Source of the DNA: an uncultured Acidobacteriota bacterium
GTDB taxonomy: Bacteria > Acidobacteriota > Terriglobia > Terriglobales > Acidobacteriaceae
DNA length: 10,660 bases
Reading direction: 5' to 3'
Assembly (NCBI GenBank): GCA_903832475.1
Contig: CAILBQ010000690.1
Coordinates: 1-10,660, forward strand
Below the pieces are notes generated by a model. It saw only the letters and a list, made by a program, of their open reading frames with translations. It was not told the DNA's origin and did no database searches. This document shows positions 1-6,484 of this stretch, piece by piece (position 1 is the first letter of the stretch; each line of letters opens with the position of its first letter). Made by a program: the position numbers and the translations under genes.

Positions 1-582
1 GGCAATTTCGCTGAGCGGCTTGCGCTGGCGCTGGGCTATTTCGCGCTCGATGAGGGTTTCATTATTAAGCGCGGCAGGCTCATCCTGGTAACCAATCGCG
101 GTGACGGCGCCAACTTCAAAATCGTCGCTGAGGTCGAACGTCAGCTTCGCCTTGTCGTTGTCGAACCCGCCCATGGAGTGCGCGTAGAGCCCCAGCGCGT
201 GAGCCTGGGTGACCAGGTTGGCCGTGGCTGTGCCCAGATCGTGCAGGGCGTAGCGGTTGGGCTTGTCTGCCTCGGTCTTGATCTGGGCAAAGCTGAGAAT
301 GAGCACGTTGGCATTGGTGGCCCACATCTGGTTGAAGGGCACCAGCGTGGCAAAGATCTTGTTATGCGTTTCAGTGCCTTTCACGCCCACGAAGAAGCGC
401 CAGGGCTGCTCATTACTGGAAGACGGCGACCAGCGGGCGGCTTCGAGGATGGTCTTGAGGTCGGCTTCCGAAACGGGCGTGTTTTTGAACGAACGCGGGC
501 TCCAGCGAGTGGCGAGGACAGGCAGCATGGAGGGGACGGGGGCGGTCTTGAGGCGATTCAGTTCTTCGATCGATAACGGCAT
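1..582 (-). CDS. Nitroreductase-family flavoprotein (C-terminus cut by window edge)
   Basis: Read on the minus strand from ATG at 582, the frame stays open for 194 codons to the window edge. GGAG (complement of 589-592) lies 6 nt before the ATG and supports this start. Nitroreductase-like enzymes bind FMN and reduce nitro compounds, quinones or similar acceptors with NAD(P)H in the cytoplasm. Family signatures seen: RWSPRSF at 26-32, RWSPSSSNEQPWRF at 50-63 (FMN-phosphate and ring contacts in the family), the helix HDLGTATANLV at 114-124, GLYAHSMGGFD at 131-141, and VGAVTAIGY at 157-165, followed by a charged tail containing QRQRKPLSE. Relatives are roughly 200 residues, so only a few residues should be missing. 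The true substrate cannot be read from sequence. It follows the AAA-protein gene on the same strand after a 93-bp gap and may share its transcript. The fold assignment is secure; the physiological role is not. Confidence 0.9.
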   Translation of the reverse strand, partial: MPLSIEELNRLKTAPVPSMLPVLATRWSPRSFKNTPVSEADLKTILEAARWSPSSSNEQPWRFFVGVKGTETHNKIFATLVPFNQMWATNANVLILSFAQIKTEADKPNRYALHDLGTATANLVTQAHALGLYAHSMGGFDNDKAKLTFDLSDDFEVGAVTAIGYQDEPAALNNETLIEREIAQRQRKPLSEIA

Positions 583-675
583 GCAAATCTCCGGTACAGG
601 TTGAATACGACAAGTGGTTGGATGCAGAGCAAAGCCGCAGAATGCAGGAATTGCGTAGGAGCAGCCTGAGAATGT

Positions 676-1620
676 TCAGCCAATCACGACGCGGTTGATG
701 GCGGTGTCCAGGATCTCGCGGGTGAAGATCAGCTCGCTGGCCCGATTGGTGCGGCGACGGAACAGCGCCGCGGTTTCGCACAGGGCGACGATGTCTTCGA
801 CCTCGGCCGGGTTCATGGCGTCGGCCAGGATGAGCGCGCAGAACTCGTCTTCGCTCATGCCCTGAAGCTGGAAGCCGCGGCGCTGTGCTTCGGCGAGATA
901 GAAGCGGGCGACCTTGGCCATCATCTGTTGGATTTCCGGCTGCACATCCTCAGGAATCGCACGGCGGTTGATGCCGATGACCTCGGCCCCCGGCAAGGCG
1001 AGCTTGATGCCGAAAAGGTTGTCGAGGTCGCTGTCGGGCTCGAAGCTGACCGCCGTGGCGACAACTAGCACATTTTGCCGCTCGGAGGTGCTCTCGATCA
1101 GCGCATCGAGCTCGGTGAGCACTTCCGGGTCGCTCTGCTTGTAGGCAAGATCAATGCGCGGCAGCAGCAGCATCACCTTCTTCCGCTTGTAGCTGCGGAC
1201 CAGGCTCTTGGCCTTGGCCAGGGCGTCGGAATCGCGCGGATTGTAGACGGTAACCAGCCGCTCCATGCCGGTGGCCTTGGCCAGGGTCTGTGCGAGGGAC
1301 TTCTTGCCGCTCTGGCTGGGGCCGATGATCAGCACTTCGTTGCCGATCTTGAGTTCCTGATACGCGGCGGGAAACCGCGCGCGGTCGACCAGGTCTTCGA
1401 TCGAGGTAAGCAGATCGTCCATGCCGGCGAGTCGGGGATGGAGCTCCGCGACGGCTTCATCTTCAAGCGATAAGTCGATCCGCTCCTTGCGCTTGCGGAC
1501 GCCAGAGATGAATTCGATAAAGCTGGGCAGCGCGGCAACCGATCCGATGACAGTGGCGAAAACCAGAAGCTGCTCGGTAAAAAGAAGCGCAGTATCGCTG
1601 CCGGCGGCGGGGTCGAACAT
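676..1620 (-). CDS. Membrane-anchored FtsH-like AAA-domain protein with a degenerate ATPase site
   Basis: This 314-residue protein has one hydrophobic N-terminal segment (about 11-39) followed by the basic stretch VRKRKER, so a cytoplasmic-facing domain anchored by one helix is likely. Residues 65-314 follow the order of an FtsH-type AAA module: a lead-in helix (65-90), VLIIGPSQSGKKS at 96-108 where Walker A belongs, MLLLPRID at 150-157 where FtsH has IDEID, NVLVVATAV at 183-191 at the sensor-1 strand, and a lid helix pair ending INRVVIG, which resembles the end of FtsH lids. Key residues are lost: Lys107 replaces the Walker A Thr/Ser, Pro-Arg replace the Walker B Asp-Glu, the sensor-1 Asn is absent and there is no GRFDR arginine-finger motif. 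No zinc protease domain follows. I infer weak or no ATP hydrolysis, perhaps a structural or nucleotide-sensing partner. The ATG at 1620 has only a weak upstream ribosome site. Specific function unknown. Confidence 0.8.
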   Translation of the reverse strand: MFDPAAGSDTALLFTEQLLVFATVIGSVAALPSFIEFISGVRKRKERIDLSLEDEAVAELHPRLAGMDDLLTSIEDLVDRARFPAAYQELKIGNEVLIIGPSQSGKKSLAQTLAKATGMERLVTVYNPRDSDALAKAKSLVRSYKRKKVMLLLPRIDLAYKQSDPEVLTELDALIESTSERQNVLVVATAVSFEPDSDLDNLFGIKLALPGAEVIGINRRAIPEDVQPEIQQMMAKVARFYLAEAQRRGFQLQGMSEDEFCALILADAMNPAEVEDIVALCETAALFRRRTNRASELIFTREILDTAINRVVIG

Positions 1621-1705
1621 GACTTCACGATAGCAGGATCAAGGATTTATCCGAGGAGAGCTTTGGCAGGAGACCTCTCAGCTGCCGCTATAGCAACCTA
1701 AAAAA

Positions 1706-1764
1706 ATGACCAGCTTTAATAAATGACATTTTTTGATATTTGTCATTTAGTATACTTCTGTCAT
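1706..1764. promoter_or_regulatory. Nested inverted-repeat operator in front of the vapBC-type operon
   Basis: A perfect 8-bp inverted repeat, AAATGACA (1721-1728) and TGTCATTT (1741-1748), is separated by 12 bp. It is flanked by a further ATGAC at 1706-1710 on the left and TGTCAT at 1759-1764 on the right, the latter overlapping the antitoxin ATG. The outer and inner pairs are almost concentric, with left copies 17 bp and right copies 18 bp apart. The stretch is about one quarter G+C by my count, far below its surroundings. AbrB-type antitoxins, alone or with their toxin, commonly repress their own promoter through such repeats, so this is the expected autoregulatory site. That the repeats exist is seen directly; binding is inferred. 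Confidence 0.75.
1751..1756 (+). promoter_or_regulatory. Candidate -10 element TATACT for the vapBC-type operon
   Basis: TATACT matches the sigma-70 -10 consensus at five of six positions and lies between the two right-hand operator half-sites. Transcription from it would begin near 1763, which is the A of the antitoxin ATG, so the message would be leaderless or nearly so. This agrees with the absence of a Shine-Dalgarno sequence before that ATG. No good -35 hexamer sits at 16-18 bp upstream; the position is a run of T. Confidence 0.45.
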
Positions 1765-2053
1765 GAGAGATGCTGTTTTGGAAGTCACGAAAAAAAGACT
1801 CGAGACCCGCGCACGGTTGAACGAAAGTGGACGGCTGGTTTTGCCAAAGGAAATTCGAGATTTTCTGGGAGCGCAGCCCGGCGATGTACTGTTTTTCACT
1901 GAAGATGGGGAGGGTGTGCGGATCGAGACGCAAAAACAGAGACTGCGAAAAATTCAAGCGCACATCATGAGCCTTGTTGGCCCCGACGTTTCGATGGTCG
2001 ACGAACTGATAGCCGAGCGCCGCAAGGAATTCCGAAAAGAGATGGCAGAGTGA
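1763..2053 (+). CDS. vapB: VapB-type antitoxin with AbrB/MazE DNA-binding domain
   Basis: This 96-residue protein has a SpoVT-AbrB swapped-hairpin domain at about 15-56, with the hallmark run RLVLPKEIRDFLGAQPGD (24-41) followed by a beta strand and VRIET. The charged helical tail SMVDELIAERRKEFRKEMAE (77-96) is the kind of segment that wraps around and neutralises a PIN-domain toxin. It acts in the cytoplasm as antidote and, most likely, as repressor of its own promoter through the repeats at 1706-1764. The ATG at 1763 lacks an upstream ribosome-binding sequence and sits at the predicted transcription start. A TTG at 1778 is the only nearby in-frame alternative and is less likely. Its stop codon overlaps the toxin start, which is the usual arrangement. 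Family assignment is strong; the partner is fixed by context. Confidence 0.9.
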   Translation: MRDAVLEVTKKRLETRARLNESGRLVLPKEIRDFLGAQPGDVLFFTEDGEGVRIETQKQRLRKIQAHIMSLVGPDVSMVDELIAERRKEFRKEMAE

Positions 2054-2433
2054 CCCAGGTTGTCTTCGATTCTTCCGCGCTGCTTGTGTATTTCAACGGA
2101 GAAGCTGGCGCAGATCTCGTTCTCACTCTTGTGTCAGACGCCATCATCAGCTCGGTCAATGCCACCGAAGTGCAGTCCCGGCAGGTTCGAAAGGGAGAAC
2201 CGCCGCCGGCAGCGTGGGCAAATATTGTCACGGCAACGCAGGCCATCGTGCCATTCGACGCGGTGCAGGCGGAGATTGCCGGATCGCTAATCCGCCAGAC
2301 GGCCCCCTACGGCCTGTCGCTGGGAGACCGGGCTTGCCTAGCGTTGGCGATGACGACGGGGTGCGCGGTGTATACGGCGGATCGCGCCTGGGCGCAATTG
2401 CAAATAGGAGTGCCCATTCACCTGGTGCGGTGA
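2050..2433 (+). CDS. vapC: VapC-type PIN-domain ribonuclease toxin
   Basis: This is a 127-residue protein starting at GTG 2050, sharing the four bases GTGA with the antitoxin stop codon, so translation is coupled. The PIN-domain acidic quartet that holds the metal ions is complete: Asp7 in VVFDSSALL, Glu40 in NATEV, Asp93 in LSLGDRACLALA and Asp111 in VYTADRAW. VapC proteins cleave RNA, often tRNA or rRNA, when the antitoxin is degraded; the target here cannot be told. The length is normal for the family and I see no frameshift or missing catalytic residue, so it is probably active. The gene runs tail-to-tail with the acetyltransferase gene, with only 9 bp between the two stop codons and no terminator hairpin visible. 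Confidence 0.92.
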   Translation: MTQVVFDSSALLVYFNGEAGADLVLTLVSDAIISSVNATEVQSRQVRKGEPPPAAWANIVTATQAIVPFDAVQAEIAGSLIRQTAPYGLSLGDRACLALAMTTGCAVYTADRAWAQLQIGVPIHLVR

Positions 2434-2442
2434 CGGCCCCGA

Positions 2443-2946
2443 CTAAGGCAATCGCTTTTCATAGCAGAGAAATCGCAGGCCGGGGCGAAAGGGAAGACTG
2501 ATTTCGCCGGCAAACTGATATCCGAGCTTGGGAAACATGCGTTGCGTGGCTGCGTTGTTCGTGTTGGTATCGACGCGCAGGATGCGGGTGCCACGCTGGC
2601 GTGCGACGACCTCTGCCTGCTGCATCAATGCGACAGCCACACCGCGGCCCTGGAAGGCGGGATCGACAGCCAGGCGATGAACAACGATCGCCAGCTCATT
2701 GATGTCCCAGCCGACTGCGGCGTAAGCCGGCTCTTGATCGATAGTGATAGCCGCCACCCCGGCGATGTGCCCCTCCAGTTCCGCGACCCATAACTGCTCA
2801 AGTTGCACGTCGCGGGAAAAGACTTCGGCGTTCGGATAGACATCGTCCCATTGCAGGTTGCCCGCCGCGCGCATCAGCGGAACAACGCGGCGAACCAGCG
2901 CCATGATGGCTGGCACGTCGGCCAATGTCGCGAGCCTTACTTGCAC
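2443..2946 (-). CDS. GNAT-family N-acetyltransferase
   Basis: Starting from GTG at 2946 (GGAG at the complement of 2953-2956, 6 nt before it) the product is 167 residues. It begins VRLATLADVPAIMAL, the normal first strand and helix of GNAT enzymes. The acetyl-CoA pyrophosphate loop is QGRGVA at 99-104 within motif A (RLAVDPAFQGRGVAVALM). A motif B region follows: TNTNNAATQRMFPKLGYQ at 127-144 and YEK near the C-terminus. Such enzymes transfer an acetyl group from acetyl-CoA to an amine on a small molecule, peptide or protein; the acceptor cannot be predicted. The frame is open upstream to 3021, but the extra 25 residues are inside the TetR gene and unlike the family. The start overlaps the TetR stop codon by 10 nt, so the two genes form one translationally coupled unit. 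Confidence 0.88.
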   Translation of the reverse strand: MQVRLATLADVPAIMALVRRVVPLMRAAGNLQWDDVYPNAEVFSRDVQLEQLWVAELEGHIAGVAAITIDQEPAYAAVGWDINELAIVVHRLAVDPAFQGRGVAVALMQQAEVVARQRGTRILRVDTNTNNAATQRMFPKLGYQFAGEISLPFRPGLRFLCYEKRLP

Positions 2947-3524
2947 ACGCCGCTCCACGCCATGCGATGAAAGACCGCGTCCACTTCCTTGGGATCGGTC
3001 TTCATCCCGTGGTCGATCCACCAGTCCACCAGCGCAAAGAGGCTGCCGGAGAGGGCATGCGCCTGGGCCGCGAGTTGGCCCGGCTCGGCGACGACGCCCG
3101 CGAGTCGAAGGCGGTCAGCGATAGAGCGGGCAAAGTATCCACGTCCCAGCAGAAGCACGTCGGGCATCCTGCCCGCCTCAGTCAAAGCCTTGATGAAGTC
3201 GCGCATATCGGCGAAGTGGGCGCACATCTCGGCGACTGGCGCGAGCCGGCGAGGATTGGCCTTGCTCCGCGTCAGAGCGGTCGAGAACATTTCGAAGAAC
3301 TCCTCGACGTCGCTCATGAACAGATCCTCCTTGTCCCGGTAATGGGTATAGAAGGTGGAGCGGCTCACGCCGGCGCGGTCGAGGATCTCCTGCACCGTGA
3401 TCTCATCGAAGGTTTTTTCGTGGATGATTTCGACAAGTGCGTCGCCCAGGATGTCGCGAGTGCGAAGGATGCGACGATCCGTTTTCCCTGTTGCGGGCCG
3501 GGTTGCGGTGTCGTTGCCGGACAT
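2937..3524 (-). CDS. TetR/AcrR-family transcriptional regulator
   Basis: This 195-residue protein is the usual TetR length. The N-terminal DNA-binding domain covers about 18-70, with the helix-turn-helix at 43-62 (TVQEILDRAGVSRSTFYTHY) followed by RDKEDLF, a very typical TetR stretch. The remainder (about 75-195) is helical and would form the ligand-binding and dimer domain; the ligand is unknown. The ATG at 3524 is preceded by AAAGGA (complement of 3532-3537) at 7 nt, a clear ribosome site. The gene heads an operon with the overlapping acetyltransferase and diverges from the membrane-protein gene across 41 bp. Control of both sides from this gap is the simplest expectation for a TetR protein, though I could not see a convincing long palindrome there. 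Confidence 0.93.
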   Translation of the reverse strand: MSGNDTATRPATGKTDRRILRTRDILGDALVEIIHEKTFDEITVQEILDRAGVSRSTFYTHYRDKEDLFMSDVEEFFEMFSTALTRSKANPRRLAPVAEMCAHFADMRDFIKALTEAGRMPDVLLLGRGYFARSIADRLRLAGVVAEPGQLAAQAHALSGSLFALVDWWIDHGMKTDPKEVDAVFHRMAWSGVCK

Positions 3525-3565
3525 GGCGCGGTCCTTTGTTCGGTATCGCAGTTGGAGCCAGTGAG
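3525..3565. promoter_or_regulatory. Short divergent gap between tetR-like and membrane-protein genes
   Basis: The two opposite starts are separated by 41 bp, so at least one promoter must overlap a coding sequence. It contains the ribosome sites of both genes (TCCTTT at 3532-3537 for the minus strand, GGAG at 3554-3557 for the plus strand). The only symmetry I noticed nearby is CTACTGTAG at 3582-3590, a 9-bp near-palindrome just inside the membrane-protein frame; it is too short to call an operator. Shared regulation is inferred from layout. Confidence 0.35.
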
Positions 3566-4315
3566 ATGGCTTCGCTGTCCTCTACTGTAGCAGCCATGAC
3601 GAATCGAACAACAGATACTCGCAAGACTGGATTGGCCTTCCTCGCAGGTTCACTGGGCGGGCTGGTGACCATGGCCATCCACCCCACAGGCGCGCATACG
3701 GTAACGCCGGAACAATTCGACCGCTTGGCGCTGCAATCGGGAATCGCGCACTCCCTCGCCATGGTCAGCTTCCTTCTCCTGTTCCTGGGCGCGATCGGGC
3801 TCACGCGCAGGCTGGCGGCCTTTGAAGCTGCGCACTCCGGCGAAGACCACCAGGATCGTCTGGCACTGACTGCACTGGTCGCCTACGGGTTTGGGGTGGT
3901 GGCCTTGCTGCTGGCAACGGCGGTGAGCGGCTTCATCATTCCTGACATCCTGCAGCACAGCCTGCGCGACGCTGCTGCCAACCGAACTCAGTGGCAGATC
4001 GTCATCGATTCGGTTTTCCAGTTCAACCAGGCCTTTGCAAAGATCTATTCAGTCGCCGCGTCGGCAGCGATCCTGCTCTGGTCATCTTCGGCGATGCGCA
4101 ATCCCCAAGAAAGCCGCGGCGGAATCAGCCGCGCCATTGCCCTCTACGGATGCGTGATCGCGCCGCCGCTCGTTTTGCTGATCGCCGTCGGCCATCTGCG
4201 CTTGGACGTGCATGGTATGGCTGTGGTGGTGCTGGCCCATGCCATCTGGTTTGTCGTAGTGGGCGTGCAGCTGCTGCGCGATCGCGACACTCGATCGAAT
4301 CTTAAGATTTCTTAA
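3566..4315 (+). CDS. Six-helix inner-membrane protein of unknown function
   Basis: From ATG 3566 (GGAG at 3554-3557, 8 nt before) the product is 249 residues. A second ATG at 3596 is also possible and would remove ten residues. Six hydrophobic segments stand out at about 21-38, 60-80, 102-124, 158-174, 190-211 and 217-237, separated by short loops. The longer loop at about 81-101 is charged (RRLAAFEAAHSGEDHQDR), and the 125-157 loop is amphipathic. The tail after the last helix is basic (LLRDRDTRSNLKIS), fitting a cytoplasmic C-terminus. I see no transporter, enzyme or metal-binding motif and do not recognise the family. It diverges from the TetR gene and may be its regulated target. The last codons contain the regulatory box placed before the two-component operon. 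Confidence 0.75.
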   Translation: MASLSSTVAAMTNRTTDTRKTGLAFLAGSLGGLVTMAIHPTGAHTVTPEQFDRLALQSGIAHSLAMVSFLLLFLGAIGLTRRLAAFEAAHSGEDHQDRLALTALVAYGFGVVALLLATAVSGFIIPDILQHSLRDAAANRTQWQIVIDSVFQFNQAFAKIYSVAASAAILLWSSSAMRNPQESRGGISRAIALYGCVIAPPLVLLIAVGHLRLDVHGMAVVVLAHAIWFVVVGVQLLRDRDTRSNLKIS

Positions 4316-4316
4316 G
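4301..4316 (+). promoter_or_regulatory. Tandem CTTAAG box upstream of the response-regulator operon
   Basis: CTTAAG-ATTT-CTTAAG consists of two identical hexamers with a 10-bp repeat period, so both face the same side of the helix. This is the layout bound by OmpR-type winged-helix regulators; CpxR of Escherichia coli uses GTAAA-N5-GTAAA, also with a 10-bp period. It overlaps the stop codon of the membrane-protein gene and ends 78 nt before the regulator GTG. A near-identical copy stands before the small exported protein at 6447-6462. Because CTTAAG is its own complement, a palindromic reading is also possible. Confidence 0.65.
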
Positions 4317-4337
4317 CGCGTCCCAGCAATCCTTCTG

Positions 4338-4343
4338 TATGAA
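4338..4343 (+). promoter_or_regulatory. Candidate -10 element for the two-component operon
   Basis: TATGAA begins 21 nt after the end of the CTTAAG box, so the box would abut or cover the -35 position, as at activator-dependent promoters. The start of transcription would be near 4350, leaving a leader of about 45 nt with AAGG at 4383-4386 as ribosome site. The call rests mainly on the same geometry recurring at 6485-6490. Confidence 0.4.
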
Positions 4344-4394
4344 ACACTGGAGAACTGCGGGAAGTTGCAATTCGTCCTGCCTAAGGTTTGAACC

Positions 4395-5096
4395 GTGGAT
4401 ACCCTGGAGCGCCAGAAGAAACTATCGTTGCTGCTGGTCGATGATGACGTCGAATTATGCGCCATGATGAAAGAGTTCTTCGTGGCCGGCGGCCATCGCC
4501 TGGAGGTCGCGCATACCGGCGTCGAAGGCCTGGCCAGCGCGATGCGCGGCGGATACGACCTGGTCATCCTCGACGTCATGTTGCCCACCATCGACGGCCT
4601 CAAAGTATTGCGCGAATTGCGCCTGCGCAAGAGCCTCCCGGTCATCATGCTGACGGCTCGCGTGCAGAAGGACGATCGCATCCAGGGATTGAATCTCGGC
4701 GCCGACGATTACATTCCCAAGCCCTTCGACCCGGATGAACTGCTGGCCCGCATCTACGCAGTGCTGCGCCGCACTGAGCCGCTCAATCTACGAACCGACA
4801 GCACCGTCGAGATCGGCGGCCTGCGCGTCAACACCATGACCCGCGAAGTGTGGCTCGACGAAAAGCCCGTCGATCTCACGTCGCTGGAGTTTGACCTGCT
4901 TGGCCTGCTGATGCGCTCGCCGGGACAGATCGTTTCGCGCGAAGAAATCACGGCCATTCTCTTTGAGCGCGAAGCGACGTCCTACGATCGCTTTCTCGAC
5001 GTTCACATCAGTCATCTGCGGAAGAAGCTGGAGAGTGGCCGCGCGCTGATTCGCACCATTCGGGGGGTGGGCTATGTCTTCTCGGCTGAAGCTTAA
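4395..5096 (+). CDS. OmpR-family response regulator (CpxR-like)
   Basis: This 233-residue protein starts at GTG 4395, with AAGG at 4383-4386 giving an 8-nt spacing. The receiver domain (about 10-122) has the acidic pocket Asp16-Asp17, the phosphate acceptor Asp60 in LVILDVMLP, the switch Thr87 in IMLTAR and Lys109 in IPKPF, so it should be phosphorylated normally. The winged-helix DNA-binding domain covers about 135-231: LTSLEFDLLGLL, then SPGQIVSREEI, the recognition-helix region DRFLDVHISHLRKKLE, and the wing IRTIRGVGYVF. The DRxxDxHISxLRxKL run resembles CpxR in particular. It is co-transcribed with the kinase, whose start lies inside its last 23 nt. The CTTAAG box upstream suggests it controls its own operon. 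Subfamily naming is from resemblance only. Confidence 0.95.
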   Translation: MDTLERQKKLSLLLVDDDVELCAMMKEFFVAGGHRLEVAHTGVEGLASAMRGGYDLVILDVMLPTIDGLKVLRELRLRKSLPVIMLTARVQKDDRIQGLNLGADDYIPKPFDPDELLARIYAVLRRTEPLNLRTDSTVEIGGLRVNTMTREVWLDEKPVDLTSLEFDLLGLLMRSPGQIVSREEITAILFEREATSYDRFLDVHISHLRKKLESGRALIRTIRGVGYVFSAEA

Positions 5097-6396
5097 CGTC
5101 GCACGCGGGAAGTCGCTCTACTTCAGCGCGGCGCTGGCCATGGTGGCTGTGCTGTCGCTCTCGTTTCTCGCATTCCAGGCGATCGCGGGTCACGTACAGA
5201 CGCTGAAGATCAACCCGGTTTTCGAACGCTTCGACTTGCTCGAGCTTGAAGATGCGCGCAACCTCTACGAGCATGGCGGGAAAGAAGCGCTGCTGCCGTA
5301 TATGAATCATCTGAATGACGTCTTCGGCGGGACGCACTACCTGCTGGATGCTCATGGCATCGATGTCTATACGGGTGAAGATCGCTCTTCCCTTCTTCCG
5401 CATCCGCCTGCCGACCGCTCGCGCACCCCAGTCACTCGCCGATCTCCCGACGGCAAGTTTTGGTTTGTCGCCATCAGCCTTCCAAACATGCCGCACATCT
5501 GGACCTTCCTGCCCTATTACTTCCTCGTCATCGCGGCCACGGGAGTCTTGTGCTGGCTGGTGGCCGTGGGCGTAGTCTCTCCCATACGCGGAATCGCCGC
5601 GCGCATCGCAGACTTTGGCGAGGGCGACTTGTCTGCCCGCGTGCATCTGACGCGCGAGGATGAGATCGGGCAACTGGGAAGGTCGTTCAACGAGATGGCC
5701 GAGCGGCTGCAACTGCTGATCATGAGCGAGCGCAGACTGCTCGGCGACATCTCGCACGAAATTCGTTCACCGCTCGCGCGTTTAAAGGTCGCCGTGAAGC
5801 TTGCGCGTACTTCTTCCGATAGCAAGACCGCGCTGGATCGCATCGACCGCGACCTCGACCGGCTCACCTCCCTGGTGTCGGACATCATGGAGATCACGCT
5901 GGTGGAAGGCGATCCAGCGATGCGTGAATCGAATATGGTTTCGATTCCCGAGTTGCTTGCAGAAGTGGTGCAAGACTGCGGACTGGAAGCCGAACTTCGC
6001 GCATGCACACTGCATGTCGAAGGCACATGCTGTGGAGCGATCCAGGGCAATCACGAACTACTGCGCCGCGCTATCGAGAATGTCGTGCGCAATGCAGTGC
6101 GTTATGCGCCTGAAAACAGCAGCGTCTCCATCACCGCAACCGAACGCGGTCCATCGATGACGGTCACCGTGCGCGATATGGGCACTGGCGTACCTGAGGC
6201 GGCGCTCGATCGCATCTTCGATCCCTTCTTCCGCGTCGAAGAAGCGCGCGATGTCAGCAGTGGAGGAACAGGCCTCGGCCTGTCGATCGCCAAGCGAGCC
6301 GTGCAATTGCACGGCGGCAAGATCAGCGCCCGGAATGCCTATCCAGGACTGCGCGTAGAAATCACCATACCGCTAGCTGAAACAATGAACGCTTGA
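5074..6396 (+). CDS. Sensor histidine kinase (CpxA-like)
   Basis: This 440-residue kinase begins at ATG 5074 after a G-rich ribosome site (a run of six G about 6 nt upstream), overlapping the regulator gene by 23 nt. Layout: first membrane helix at about 16-38, periplasmic sensor region about 39-145, second helix about 146-168, and HAMP linker about 167-220 (SPIRGIAARIADFGEGDLSA). The dimerisation and phosphoacceptor helix carries His228 in DISHEIRSPLARL. The ATPase domain has N-box ENVVRNAVRYA (335-345), G1 DMGTGVP (368-374), F-box FDPFFR (382-387) and G2 GGTGLGLSIAK (397-407). All catalytic boxes are intact, so it should autophosphorylate and pass phosphate to Asp60 of the regulator. The periplasmic region has a mixed hydrophilic sequence with no named ligand motif; an envelope signal is inferred from CpxA-like features. 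Confidence 0.95.
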   Translation: MSSRLKLNVARGKSLYFSAALAMVAVLSLSFLAFQAIAGHVQTLKINPVFERFDLLELEDARNLYEHGGKEALLPYMNHLNDVFGGTHYLLDAHGIDVYTGEDRSSLLPHPPADRSRTPVTRRSPDGKFWFVAISLPNMPHIWTFLPYYFLVIAATGVLCWLVAVGVVSPIRGIAARIADFGEGDLSARVHLTREDEIGQLGRSFNEMAERLQLLIMSERRLLGDISHEIRSPLARLKVAVKLARTSSDSKTALDRIDRDLDRLTSLVSDIMEITLVEGDPAMRESNMVSIPELLAEVVQDCGLEAELRACTLHVEGTCCGAIQGNHELLRRAIENVVRNAVRYAPENSSVSITATERGPSMTVTVRDMGTGVPEAALDRIFDPFFRVEEARDVSSGGTGLGLSIAKRAVQLHGGKISARNAYPGLRVEITIPLAETMNA

Positions 6397-6446
6397 ATCA
6401 GCCCGCAGACGCCATCCGTACCGCAAACTGCAATGGTCTCGCACTG

Positions 6447-6462
6447 CTCAAGAATTCTTAAG
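6447..6462 (+). promoter_or_regulatory. Second CTTAAG-type box, upstream of the small exported protein
   Basis: CTCAAG-AATT-CTTAAG matches the box at 4301-4316 at 14 of 16 positions, with the same 10-bp repeat period. It ends 80 nt before the ATG, against 78 nt for the first copy. It lies in the gap after the kinase stop codon, where no terminator is visible, giving the small gene its own regulated promoter. Inference: binding site of the neighbouring response regulator. The inner AAGAATTCTT is also a perfect 10-bp palindrome. Confidence 0.62.
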
Positions 6463-6484
6463 GTTCGCGCGGCGCGGATCGGAG

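Noticed and set aside
2947..3021. Upstream extension of the acetyltransferase by 25 residues to an ATG at 3021
   Set aside because: GNAT homology begins right at the GTG codon at 2946, which has GGAG at 6 nt; the extension is low-complexity and antisense-like.
3437..3565. Upstream extension of the membrane protein by 43 residues
   Set aside because: It would overlap the divergent TetR coding region, is Cys/Arg-rich and lacks hydrophobic or conserved character, whereas ATG 3566 has a good ribosome site.
2925..3590. A 221-codon plus-strand frame opposite the TetR gene
   Set aside because: It is a mirror of the TetR gene, which has a textbook helix-turn-helix and ribosome site.
5008..5757. A 249-codon minus-strand frame opposite the kinase gene
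   Set aside because: It is antisense to the clear histidine kinase; composition is rich in His, Arg and Gln with no fold signature.
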